A stretch of 64,000 nucleotides of DNA from JALYUM01 sp036688685. Its GTDB lineage: Bacteria > Pseudomonadota > Gammaproteobacteria > Burkholderiales > Burkholderiaceae_D. How positions within the stretch are numbered: position 1 is the stretch's first letter; each line of letters begins with the position of its first letter. Below are positions 39,919 through 48,435 of this stretch, piece by piece. The notes below the pieces were generated by a model, which saw only the letters and a program-made list of their open reading frames with translations, made no database searches and was not told where the DNA came from. The DNA lies in the NCBI RefSeq assembly GCF_036688685.1, contig NZ_JAQQPS010000006.1:1-64000 (forward strand), given 5' to 3'. Both the position numbers and the translations under genes were made by a program.

Positions 39919-41217
39919 TTACAGATTTGGCGGCAGCGCAAGCGCGGCGCTGCAGCGCGTGGCGAGCAGCTCGATCCGGGCCTCGGACGGGTCGCCCGCC
40001 GGCCCGGCGCCCTGGCGCAGCTGCAGATATTTCAGGCTCGCGGCGCAGTTGCCCATATCGGCGCCCTGGCGCAATACCACCGCTGCCAGGGCCGTGTCGC
40101 CGCGCTGCTCGAGCACCATGCCGTAGTGGTAGTAGGCCGGCGGATAACGCCATTGCATGGCCTTCTGGTACAGCTTTGCCGCACCGGCCTGGTCCGCGTC
40201 GCCTGCACGCCCCGCTTCGAGCAGCGTTCCCAATGCGGTTTCGGCGCGGCCGGCGCTGCGTTCGACGGCTAGTCGATAGCGCGCAGCCGCCTGCGCATCG
40301 TCCTGCGGATTGCCCAGCCCCAGTTCAAAGGTGCGGCCAAGGTAGTACAGGCCGGCCGGAAAGCCATGCGCCGCAGCGCGCGCGATCCATGCTGCCGCTG
40401 CGCTGCGGTCCTCGTCAGAAACGGCGCGCTGCATCGCGAGCAAGCCAAGCCGCAGCTGTGCATCGGCCAGTCCGCCTTCGGCAGCCCTGGTCAACCAGAT
40501 CATGGCCTGGTCCATGTCCAGCTCGCGGCCAGCGCCGAACTGGTAAGCCCAGGACAAATTCGCCTGCGCCCAGCTGTGGCCCTGTTCGGCCGCTTTGGCG
40601 TACCAGTCGACCGCCTGGCGCAGGTCGCGCGCGACGCCGGTGCCACGGTAATACAGCACACCCAGATTATTCTGCGCATAAGCGTTGCCGTTTTCAGCGG
40701 CGCGCGCATACCAGCTTGCTGCCTGCACCAGATCGGGCGTGCCATAGGTGCCGTGCTGGTACCAGGTGCCAAGCCGGTTCTGCGCAACGGCGTCGCCACC
40801 TTCCGCATGTTGCAGGGTGCTGGCAAACAGCGCCTGGTCCTGCGCTGCCACCTGCTTCGCCGCGCCCGGCTCCCACACATAATGCGTCTTGAGCCAGCCG
40901 GTCGGCGCCTGGCCGGTGGTGACGACCGCGTGAAAGACGCAGCGGCGCATGCTCGCCAGCGCCGCCTGGTCCAGGTCGTCCCGGCCGCTGGAGACGGCCA
41001 CGCGCGCCTCGGTGGCCACGCCAGCTTCGCCGACCTGCACTTCGATGGTCGTCTTGCCACCGACGCGTTGCGCCAGCGCGGCAGGAGGATAGGCCGGCCG
41101 CGGGCAGGCTTGCAGGTCGAGGACCATGACGTCCTGCGGGTTCTGGGCGCGGGCGGCAAACGTCGGCGCGGGCAGCAAGGCAACAGCAGCAGTCAGGAGC
41201 AGGAAGGCAGTTTTCAT
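39919..41217 (-). CDS. exported TonB C-terminal domain plus Sel1 repeat protein
   Basis: 432 residues. Signal peptide MKTAFLLLTAAVALLPAPTFAA. Residues about 38-110 form a TonB C-terminal-like domain (PAYPPAALAQRVGGKTTIEVQVGEAGVATEARV). Residues about 135-320 contain Sel1-type tetratricopeptide repeats (AQNRLGTWYQHGTYGTPDLVQAASWYARAAENGNAYAQNNLGVLYYRG and so on). No membrane anchor besides the signal peptide, so it is unlikely to be an energising TonB; it may be a periplasmic scaffold. The combination recurs in Burkholderiales and Xanthomonadales but its role is unknown. Confidence 0.85.
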   Translation of the reverse strand: MKTAFLLLTAAVALLPAPTFAARAQNPQDVMVLDLQACPRPAYPPAALAQRVGGKTTIEVQVGEAGVATEARVAVSSGRDDLDQAALASMRRCVFHAVVTTGQAPTGWLKTHYVWEPGAAKQVAAQDQALFASTLQHAEGGDAVAQNRLGTWYQHGTYGTPDLVQAASWYARAAENGNAYAQNNLGVLYYRGTGVARDLRQAVDWYAKAAEQGHSWAQANLSWAYQFGAGRELDMDQAMIWLTRAAEGGLADAQLRLGLLAMQRAVSDEDRSAAAAWIARAAAHGFPAGLYYLGRTFELGLGNPQDDAQAAARYRLAVERSAGRAETALGTLLEAGRAGDADQAGAAKLYQKAMQWRYPPAYYHYGMVLEQRGDTALAAVVLRQGADMGNCAASLKYLQLRQGAGPAGDPSEARIELLATRCSAALALPPNL

Positions 41218-41298
41218 GGCATCAGTGTGTTGACGGTTGACAGTGGCACGGACCCTGGTGCCTACTCTTGGTTTTTATTATAAATGGAGCAACAGAAA

Positions 41299-41703
41299 AT
41301 GGATACATCTTCCTATCTGCGCGTGGTGCGCGCGAGCGCCTGGTACGACCTCGTGACGACGATCGGCTTCGTCACGCCCTGGACGTTCGCCGCCTTCCTG
41401 GCCGGGATGGATGCGCTGTCCGGCCTGCTCGGCATGCCGCAACGGGTGCCGGCATTCGAACCGGCCCATATGTTGATGGTCAACCTGCTCGGCTCCCTCG
41501 TCGTGGTCTGGGCCGTCTTGCGCCTGCGCGACACCCAGGTTCTGTACGGCCGCTATGACGCAGTGGCCCGCTTCCTGTTTGCGACCTGGCAGCTGTATGC
41601 GCTGGCCCACGGCGCCCATCCGCTGATCTGGGCGTTCGTCGTGTTCGAATTCGTATTCGGTGTCGCCGAAGCGTTACCGGTCAGGAATCAAGGTGTGAAA
41701 TAA
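41299..41703 (+). CDS. small membrane protein of unknown function
   Basis: 134 residues with about four hydrophobic segments (about 18-40, 58-76, 92-108, 112-130). I do not recognise the family. The ATG at 41299 has GGAG 9 bases upstream; the ATG at 41284 overlaps that site and adds five residues. The 3' end overlaps the convergent Glk-HexR gene by 23 bases. A TTATTATAAAT stretch just upstream may hold the -10. Confidence 0.75.
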   Translation: MDTSSYLRVVRASAWYDLVTTIGFVTPWTFAAFLAGMDALSGLLGMPQRVPAFEPAHMLMVNLLGSLVVVWAVLRLRDTQVLYGRYDAVARFLFATWQLYALAHGAHPLIWAFVVFEFVFGVAEALPVRNQGVK

Positions 41704-43531
41704 GCAGGCGGCGCCGGTCGATTTCACCATTCTCGTCCGGGCCAGCCAGCGAAATCCCCACCGACATGATGTCGATCAGGAGCAGTTGGAGGATCCGCGA
41801 AATCATCGACAAAAACGATGTGTTGTCTTCGGTGTGATCCACCGCCAGGCACACGGTTGCCTTTTTCGCCAGCGCCGATTTGCTGTTGGTGATGGCAATC
41901 ACGTCGGCGCCGACGGCCCGGGCGCGGTCGACCGCCGCCAGCAATTCCGGCAACTGGCCGGCGGTCGACACGGCAATCACCACGTCACCAGGTTTCAGCA
42001 AATCGGCGGCCAGCGCAAACAGGTGCGAGTCGCCGTACGTGGCCGTGGGAATGCGGAAGCGGAAGAACTTGTGCTGGGCGTCGAGCGACACAACCCGTGC
42101 GCTGCCCATCGCGTAAAACTCGACCCGGCGGGCGGCGCGCAGCAGCGCGATGGCGCGGTCGATCGAGGTGACGTCGAGCTGGTCGCGAAATTTCAGGATC
42201 GCGGAAACAGTATTGTCGATCACCTTGGCCGACAAATCATGGGTGCTGTCGCTCATGCGCACCTGGCTGTGGCGCACGGGGATGGTGCCGGTCAGGCTGC
42301 CCGCAAACTTGAGTTTGAAGTCGGCCAGGCCCGAAAAGCCCAGCGAGCGGCAGAAGCGGATAACGGTCGGCTGGCTGACATCGGCCAGGCGCGCGATTTC
42401 GGCGATTGGCTCGCCCAGCACCTTGCGCGGATGCTCCAGCACCAGGGTGGCCACACGCTGTTCGGCTGGCGAGAGTTCGTGCTGCAGATGCTGGACGCGT
42501 TCCATCAGCGTGTTGGCGCCACTGCGTCCGCGCAGGTGCTCGGACAGGATGCTGGCCACGCCCTGGAAGGCCGGGTTCGGGGCCATGATGACAAAGGTCG
42601 GGATTTGCGCCAGGTAGTCGGTGAAGCGGCCCTTGGCCTCGAAGCGCGCGCGGAATGGCGACGTGACGAACCATTCGGCCATGCGCGGCACGATGCCGCC
42701 GCCGATATAAATCCCGCCGAAGGAACCCAGGGTGACCGCCAGGTTGGCGGCCGCCCCGCCCAGCATGCCGGAGAAGACTTCGAGCACTTCGAGGCACAGT
42801 GCATCGTGTTCTTCGAGCGCGCCGGTGATGATCTCGGCAGACGTGCGCGCAAGCGCGTCAACGCCGTTGCGATGAGCGAGTGCGCGGTGGATCAGTTCCA
42901 TGCCGGGGCCGGAGATCAGGCGTTCGTTCGAGACGTGCGGCCACTCGCGCCAGGCAAATTGGAGGATCGCGCATTCGCGTTCATCGGCCGGCGCGAAGTT
43001 CATGTGCCCGCCCTCGCTGCCGAGCGTGACAAAACCGTCGATGGTCGGAATCACGCCGGACACGCCCAGGCCCGTGCCAGGTCCCAGCACGCCGACCACC
43101 GAATGGGCGGCCGCCTTGCCGGCGCCGACCTGCAGGATCTGGTCGGCCGGCAGCGCCGGAATGGCCATCGCCAGCGCCGTGAAGTCGTTAACGATCAACA
43201 GCGTCGACAGACCCAGCGTGCGGCGCACTTCATCGGTGGAGAATTGCCAGTCGCGGTTGGTCATGCGGATCAAGTCGCCGCTAATCGGGTTGGCCAGGGC
43301 GAAGGCGGCGTGCTGGATTTTTTCTGCGTTGTGGTCGGCCAGGTAGGCGTTCAGCAGCGGCACGATGCCGGGGTAGTCGTCGCAGCGCAGTACGGCCACG
43401 CCGCGCAGCACGCCGGGGGCGGCTTCGAGGGCAAAACGGGCGTGGGTGGCGCCGATGTCGGCCAGCAGGCGCGGGCCATCCGCGTAAGCGCTGCGGGGAT
43501 GCTTGATCAGGTGTTCGGTCTCAGTGCTCAT
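41681..43531 (-). CDS. glk: bifunctional glucokinase / HexR (RpiR family) regulator
   Basis: 616 residues. Residues about 20-335 are a bacterial glucokinase (LLADIGATHARFAL phosphate loop, LIVNDFTALAMAIP, GPGTGLGVSGV, GSEGGHMNFAP), making glucose 6-phosphate. Residues about 340-420 are an RpiR-type HTH (VSQPTVIRFCRSLGFSGLADFK) and about 465-595 a SIS sugar-phosphate domain (AMGSARVVSLDAQ, VIAVSTAGQLPELL), together HexR-like. HexR represses Entner-Doudoroff genes until it binds KDPG. This fusion is known in Burkholderiales. It is the last gene of the glucan cluster, separated from the amylase by a REP-like element. Confidence 0.95.
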   Translation of the reverse strand: MSTETEHLIKHPRSAYADGPRLLADIGATHARFALEAAPGVLRGVAVLRCDDYPGIVPLLNAYLADHNAEKIQHAAFALANPISGDLIRMTNRDWQFSTDEVRRTLGLSTLLIVNDFTALAMAIPALPADQILQVGAGKAAAHSVVGVLGPGTGLGVSGVIPTIDGFVTLGSEGGHMNFAPADERECAILQFAWREWPHVSNERLISGPGMELIHRALAHRNGVDALARTSAEIITGALEEHDALCLEVLEVFSGMLGGAAANLAVTLGSFGGIYIGGGIVPRMAEWFVTSPFRARFEAKGRFTDYLAQIPTFVIMAPNPAFQGVASILSEHLRGRSGANTLMERVQHLQHELSPAEQRVATLVLEHPRKVLGEPIAEIARLADVSQPTVIRFCRSLGFSGLADFKLKFAGSLTGTIPVRHSQVRMSDSTHDLSAKVIDNTVSAILKFRDQLDVTSIDRAIALLRAARRVEFYAMGSARVVSLDAQHKFFRFRIPTATYGDSHLFALAADLLKPGDVVIAVSTAGQLPELLAAVDRARAVGADVIAITNSKSALAKKATVCLAVDHTEDNTSFLSMISRILQLLLIDIMSVGISLAGPDENGEIDRRRLLISHLDS

Positions 43532-43592
43532 TGTCTTTTTTTTGGCGGGACCGCGTCCCGGATGGGGACTAGGATAACATTGAATGAATGGC

Positions 43593-43694
43593 ATGAAACA
43601 GTCCCCGCGCAGGCGGGGATCCATGACACGCCAGAAAAGAGAGGACGTTGCGACCTCGATAGCGCGGTATGGCTGCCCGCCTTCGCGGGCACGG
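43593..43694. repeat. REPIN-like inverted hairpin pair
   Basis: CCCCGC-GCA-GGCGGGG followed by ATCCATG at 43603-43624, and the opposite-orientation TATGGCTGCCCGC-CTT-CGCGGGC at 43668-43690. It fills the gap between the alpha-amylase stop and the Glk-HexR start. Confidence 0.7.
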
Positions 43695-43695
43695 G

Positions 43696-45342
43696 CTAAT
43701 CCTGCGCGATCAACACTACCGCATTGCGCGCCGCGAACTGCACCTGCCCGTTGGCGACCACCGCACTCTGGCCGCTGTAATAATCGCGCACCGTTTGCCC
43801 ATCGCTGAACACACCCTGCACCGACACGCTTGTGGCCCGCTCCAGCGGCAAGCCGAGAGCGACCACCACCCGGTCACGCACGCCGTTCTTCTCGTAGGTA
43901 CGCTTGAATGTATATGGCTGCGCCGCGATCATCTGATGCACGCCGGCGCCCACCGCCACGTGCGCGTGGCGGAACTGGCCAAGGCGCGCCCAGTGCTGGC
44001 GGATGTCGGCCACACCCATCGTGCCGCGTTTTGCATTCGCCGCCAGTTCGTCCCAATTCATGAACGAGCGCAGTTTGGCATCGCCCTCGGCCCCGGCGAC
44101 ATCTAACCTACGCGCGGTCTCGTCGCCGTAATAAATCTGCGCGGCGCCGGGCGCCAGCAACAGCTTGTTGGCGGTCTCGAACGCCTTGGTGCGGGCCGCA
44201 TCGAACGGGCTGCCGTCATCGTGCGAACTCATATAGTTGAGCACCGATTTGCCCGCCAGCGGGCCATTCAGTGCGGCATAATAGGTAGTGAACAGTTTTT
44301 CGTAGCCCGCCGTGGCATCGGTCTTCATGCCGAAGTTGATCATGCTGTCGAAGCCGTTCGCGTAGTAGTCGATCTTGCTGCCGCCCACGTCGGCGCTGCG
44401 TCCCTCGGCAAGGCTGTAGTTGTAGACTTCGGCCGTCATGTAGAACGGCGTGTCACCAAGCGCCTTGGTCGGATGGGCTTTTTTCCAGTCCTCGAAGGCG
44501 GCGCTGGCGACCACTTTCAAATCCTTCCATACACCCGGCTCGGTGTGCTTGACTGTGTCGGCGCGAAAGCCATCGAAGCCGTATTTGCGCACCCAGTCGG
44601 CCTGCCACTTGACCAGGTAATAGCGCGGAGCGCGCGGATAGCCGGTGCGCTGGAAGAAGGCATCGAGCTCCTTGACTTCGCGCTCATAGTGCCCTTCCTT
44701 CTTCCACTTGACCACCAGCGCCGGCGGCAGCGCAACGGCGGCATCAAGCTCGGTGCGGATGTCCGGCAGGTTATCCACCAGCGTGCAGGTGGCCGTGCTC
44801 TTGAAATCCTTGTAAGTGCAGGTAGGCCCGGTACGCACCCAGCCGTTCGGCCACACGGGATCTTGCGGCGTCACCGGGCCGGTGTGGTTGAGCACCACGT
44901 CGAGCAGCACGCGAATGCCGGCGGCATGGGCCGCATCGACCAGGGCGTGCATATCCGCTTCGGTACCGAGATTCGCGTCGAGCGCAGTGAAATCGCTGGC
45001 CCAGTAACCGTGGAAGCCGTAGCTCTTGCCGGTGCCTTCATCCGTGCTGCCATGGATCTGCTCGACCGGCGGCGTGATCCAGAGCGCATCGACGCCCAGG
45101 TCCGTGAAGTAGCCGGCCTTGATTTTCGCCGTGATGCCGGCCAGGTCGCCGCCCATGAAGCCACGCAGGGTGGCCGCATCGTCCTTGCGGCCGTAGGCGT
45201 GGTCGTTGGCCGGGTCGGCATTGTTGAAACGGTCCGTCAGCAGAAAATAAACGGTCGCGTTATCCCAGGAAAAGGGCCGGGTTTGCGCCGTGGCGCTACC
45301 GAAAACACAAACGAGGGATAAGGCAATTGCGGACAGTTTCAT
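43696..45342 (-). CDS. exported GH13 alpha-amylase
   Basis: 548 residues. Signal peptide MKLSAIALSLVCVFGSATAQ, thus periplasmic or secreted. ATVYFLLTDRFNNADPANDHAYGR is the MalS-like start. GH13 regions are DVVLNHTG (I), GFRADTVKH (II, nucleophile Asp), TAEVYNY (III, acid Glu) and SSHDDGS (IV). It hydrolyses internal alpha-1,4 links of maltodextrins. An AAGGAAG site precedes the start. It lies 18 bases behind pgm, so it belongs to the minus-strand operon that begins with the GH31 enzyme. Confidence 0.94.
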   Translation of the reverse strand: MKLSAIALSLVCVFGSATAQTRPFSWDNATVYFLLTDRFNNADPANDHAYGRKDDAATLRGFMGGDLAGITAKIKAGYFTDLGVDALWITPPVEQIHGSTDEGTGKSYGFHGYWASDFTALDANLGTEADMHALVDAAHAAGIRVLLDVVLNHTGPVTPQDPVWPNGWVRTGPTCTYKDFKSTATCTLVDNLPDIRTELDAAVALPPALVVKWKKEGHYEREVKELDAFFQRTGYPRAPRYYLVKWQADWVRKYGFDGFRADTVKHTEPGVWKDLKVVASAAFEDWKKAHPTKALGDTPFYMTAEVYNYSLAEGRSADVGGSKIDYYANGFDSMINFGMKTDATAGYEKLFTTYYAALNGPLAGKSVLNYMSSHDDGSPFDAARTKAFETANKLLLAPGAAQIYYGDETARRLDVAGAEGDAKLRSFMNWDELAANAKRGTMGVADIRQHWARLGQFRHAHVAVGAGVHQMIAAQPYTFKRTYEKNGVRDRVVVALGLPLERATSVSVQGVFSDGQTVRDYYSGQSAVVANGQVQFAARNAVVLIAQD

Positions 45343-45360
45343 GTACTTCCTTTAATAAAA

Positions 45361-46992
45361 TCAGGTGACGACGGTAGGCTTGGTGTGCCCGCTGCGCTGG
45401 CGCAGCTGCGACAATTGTTCGGCGATGTCGGCCAGGCCTTGCAAGGCTTGCTGGACGTCCTGTTCCAGGCGTGCCGGGTCGGCTTCGTAGCGTTCGAGGT
45501 ACACGCGCACCGTGGCGCCTTCGGTGCCGGTGCCGGACAGGCGCAGCACGATGCGCGAGCCGTCTTCCATGATGATGCGCACGCCCTGTTTGCTGGCGAC
45601 TGCGCCGTCGACCGGGTCGGTGTAGACGAAGTCGTCGGCAAGCTTGACTGTAAAATCGCCGAACTGCTGGCCGGCCAGGGTCGGCAACTGCGCGCGCAGG
45701 TCTGCCATCATCGTGTCGGCAATGGCGCCATCGACCGCTTCGTAATCGTGGCGCGAATAGTAATTGCGGCCAAAGCGCGACCAGTGTTCGCGCACGATCT
45801 GCCCCACTGGCTTGTTGGTCGCCGCCAGCAAATTGAGCCAGAACAGCACGGCCCAGATGCCATCTTTTTCGCGGATGTGGTCGGACCCGGTGCCGTAGCT
45901 CTCTTCGCCGCACAGGTTGACCAGGCCGGCGTCCATCAGGTTGCCGAAGTACTTCCAGCCGGTCGGCGTCTCGTAGCACGGCACGCCCAGCGCCGCCGCC
46001 ACGCGGTCGGTCGCCATCGAGGTGGGCATCGAGCGCGCCACGCCCTTCAAGCCGGCCGCATAGCCCGGCGCCACGGTGATGTTGGCTGCGATGATGGCCA
46101 GGCTGTCCGATGGCGCCAGGGCGATGCTGCGCCCGACGATCATGTTGCGGTCGCCGTCGCCGTCCGATGCGGCGCCGAAGTCGGGCGCGTTCGGGCCTTC
46201 CATCAGCGCGATCAGCTCGGCGGCGTTGACCGGGTTGGGGTCGGGATGGTGGCCGCCGAAGTCTTCCAGCGGGTTGCCATTGATGACGGTGCCGACCGGC
46301 GCGCCCAGCAAGCCTTCGAGGATGGCCCGTGCGTATGGGCCGGAAACCGCGTGCATGCCGTCGAAGCGCATCGTGAAGCCGCGCGTGAACAAGGCGCGGA
46401 TCGCGTCGAGGTCGAACAGTGCATCCATCATTTCGGCGTAGTCGAACACCGGGTCGATGACCTCGACCTGCATCTGTTCGAGGCTGCTGCTGCCCTGCGT
46501 ATCGAGATCGAGGTCGGCGGCGTCACTGCTCAGGTATTCGGTGATCACCTGGGTCTGCGCATAAATGGCATCGGTGATTTTTTCGGGCGCCGGGCCGCCA
46601 TTGGCGATGTTGTACTTGATGCCGAAATCGCCGTCAGGGCCGCCCGGGTTGTGGCTGGCCGAGAGCACAATGCCGCCAAAGGCCCGGTGCTTGCGGATCA
46701 CGCAGGACAGCGCCGGCGTCGACAGGATGCCGCCCTGCCCCACCAGCGCACGGGCAAAACCGTGGGCGGCCGCCATGCGCAGGATCACCTGGATTGCGCT
46801 GCGGTTGAAGAAGCGGCCATCGCCGCCGACCACCAGCGTCTGGCCGGCGCAGTCGCCCACCGAATTGAAGATCGCCTGGACGAAGTTTTCCAGGTAGCCC
46901 GTCTGCTGGAATTCGGTGACCTTCTTGCGCAGCCCGGAAGTACCGGGACGCTGGCCGGCGAAGGCTTGGGTCGGGATGGTCTGGATGGTCAT
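45361..46992 (-). CDS. pgm: alpha-D-glucose phosphate-specific phosphoglucomutase
   Basis: 543 residues, the size of E. coli Pgm (546). Interconverts glucose 1-phosphate and glucose 6-phosphate in the cytoplasm, joining maltodextrin breakdown with glycogen and cell-envelope sugar supply. Motifs: FGTSGLR-like PGTSGLRKK near the start, the phospho-serine loop SASHNPGG, the metal site DGDGDRN and the sugar-binding GEESYG. The ATG at 46992 follows AGGAG. It lies within the glucan cluster between an MFS transporter and alpha-amylase. Confidence 0.96.
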   Translation of the reverse strand: MTIQTIPTQAFAGQRPGTSGLRKKVTEFQQTGYLENFVQAIFNSVGDCAGQTLVVGGDGRFFNRSAIQVILRMAAAHGFARALVGQGGILSTPALSCVIRKHRAFGGIVLSASHNPGGPDGDFGIKYNIANGGPAPEKITDAIYAQTQVITEYLSSDAADLDLDTQGSSSLEQMQVEVIDPVFDYAEMMDALFDLDAIRALFTRGFTMRFDGMHAVSGPYARAILEGLLGAPVGTVINGNPLEDFGGHHPDPNPVNAAELIALMEGPNAPDFGAASDGDGDRNMIVGRSIALAPSDSLAIIAANITVAPGYAAGLKGVARSMPTSMATDRVAAALGVPCYETPTGWKYFGNLMDAGLVNLCGEESYGTGSDHIREKDGIWAVLFWLNLLAATNKPVGQIVREHWSRFGRNYYSRHDYEAVDGAIADTMMADLRAQLPTLAGQQFGDFTVKLADDFVYTDPVDGAVASKQGVRIIMEDGSRIVLRLSGTGTEGATVRVYLERYEADPARLEQDVQQALQGLADIAEQLSQLRQRSGHTKPTVVT

Positions 46993-47060
46993 GGTGTCGC
47001 TCCTGTCGTTATGCAGCATGCCGGTTATTGGCAAAACGATACGATACAACAGTAGCGACC

Positions 47061-48398
47061 TTATGTCGCGCGCGCAGCCTTGCTGTTGTCGGTGACGAAC
47101 AGCGTCAGGATGCCCGCCAGCGCCATGCTCGCGCCACCCAGTGCCAGCGTCGGGCCGGTGTGGCCGTCGAACAGGTGTTTGGTAAAAAAGCCGAGCAGCA
47201 CCCCGCTGCAAATTTGCGGGATCACGACGAAGAAGTTAAACAGGCCCATGAAATACCCCATGCGCTCGGGCGGCAGCGCGCCGGCCAGGATCGCATACGG
47301 CATCGTCAGGATACTGGCCCAGGCCACGCCGACGCCGGCCATGGGAACGAGCAGCAGCGTCTTGTCATGGATGAAGAAGATGCTGGCCAGGCTGATGCCG
47401 CCAATGAGCAGGCACACCATGTGCACCAGCTTGCGGCTGGTGGCGCGGGCGAACACCGGCAGCAGGAAGGCGGCCAGCGCCGAGACGCCGCTGTAGACGC
47501 CGAACATCAGGCCCACCCAGCTGCCGGCATCCTGGAACGCGGCCGATTTTGCGTCCGTGGTTTGCCAGACAGTGTCGGCAATCGTGGTGCCGGTGTAGAT
47601 CCACATGGCGAACAGGCCAATCCACGTGAAGAACTGCACGAAGGCCAGTTGCACCATGGTTTTGGGCATGCGCGCAAAGCCGCCGATGATTTCTTTCAGG
47701 GCCACGCCGAAGCGGCGCGCGTGCTGGCGCTCCTGCTTGAACTTTTCCAGGTCGACGGGCGGCAGTTCGTCGGCCGTCATGACCGTCCACGACACGGCCA
47801 GGAAGAACACCAGGCCGCCGGCATAGAAGGCGTAGCGCACCGTGTCCGGCACCATGCCGTTCACCGACGCGTTGCTGACGCTGAACCAGGTTTCAAAGAT
47901 GGTCGGCAGGAGCGAGGCGATGACCGCGCCGCAGCCAATGAAAAAGGTCTGCATCGCGTAGCCGGCGGTCTGCTGTCCCTCATCGAGCTTGTCGCCGACG
48001 AAGGCGCGGAACGGCTCCATCGACACGTTAATGGCCGCATCCATCATCCACAGCACCACCACCGCCATCCACAGCGCAGTGGAATTGGGCATCAGGAACA
48101 GGGCGATGGCGGCCAGCACGGCGCCGACGAAAAAGAACGGGCGGCGCCGGCCCCAGCGCGGGTGCCAGGTATGGTCGCTCATGTAGCCGATCACCGGCTG
48201 CACCAGCAAACCGGTAATTGGTGCGGCCAGCCAGAACAGCGCCAGGTCGTCGGCGTTGGCGCCGAGGGTAGAAAAAATCCGGCTGGTGTTGGCGTTTTGC
48301 AGCGCAAAGCCGAACTGGATGCCGAAGAAGCCGAAGCTCATGTTCCACAGCTGCCAGAACGACAGGCGCGGCTTGCGCGTTGCGGTTTGAATGTCCAT
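47061..48398 (-). CDS. MFS sugar transporter (SLC45/MalY-like), probably maltose
   Basis: 445 residues with about 12 membrane segments. The loop between TM2 and TM3 reads DHTWHPRWGRRRPFF, the RxGRRRPF mark of sucrose/maltose symporters related to plant SUC and SLC45. LSFWQLWNMSFGFFGIQFGFALQNANTSRIF is typical of the Caulobacter/Xanthomonas MalY-type maltose importers. It is 37 bases downstream of the GH31 gene and 68 upstream of pgm, in one operon. It would import maltose or glucose freed in the periplasm. Confidence 0.92.
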   Translation of the reverse strand: MDIQTATRKPRLSFWQLWNMSFGFFGIQFGFALQNANTSRIFSTLGANADDLALFWLAAPITGLLVQPVIGYMSDHTWHPRWGRRRPFFFVGAVLAAIALFLMPNSTALWMAVVVLWMMDAAINVSMEPFRAFVGDKLDEGQQTAGYAMQTFFIGCGAVIASLLPTIFETWFSVSNASVNGMVPDTVRYAFYAGGLVFFLAVSWTVMTADELPPVDLEKFKQERQHARRFGVALKEIIGGFARMPKTMVQLAFVQFFTWIGLFAMWIYTGTTIADTVWQTTDAKSAAFQDAGSWVGLMFGVYSGVSALAAFLLPVFARATSRKLVHMVCLLIGGISLASIFFIHDKTLLLVPMAGVGVAWASILTMPYAILAGALPPERMGYFMGLFNFFVVIPQICSGVLLGFFTKHLFDGHTGPTLALGGASMALAGILTLFVTDNSKAARAT

Positions 48399-48435
48399 GT
48401 TTGTCCCCGATGCGCGTGCCTTGGGCAGCGCTATT

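Noticed and set aside
41230..41260. Possible sigma54 promoter TGGCACG upstream of the small membrane protein
   Set aside because: The -12 position reads GG instead of GC at the required spacing.
41786..43699. Plus-strand open frame of 637 codons opposite the Glk-HexR gene
   Set aside because: Antisense to an intact two-domain protein; no recognisable motif.
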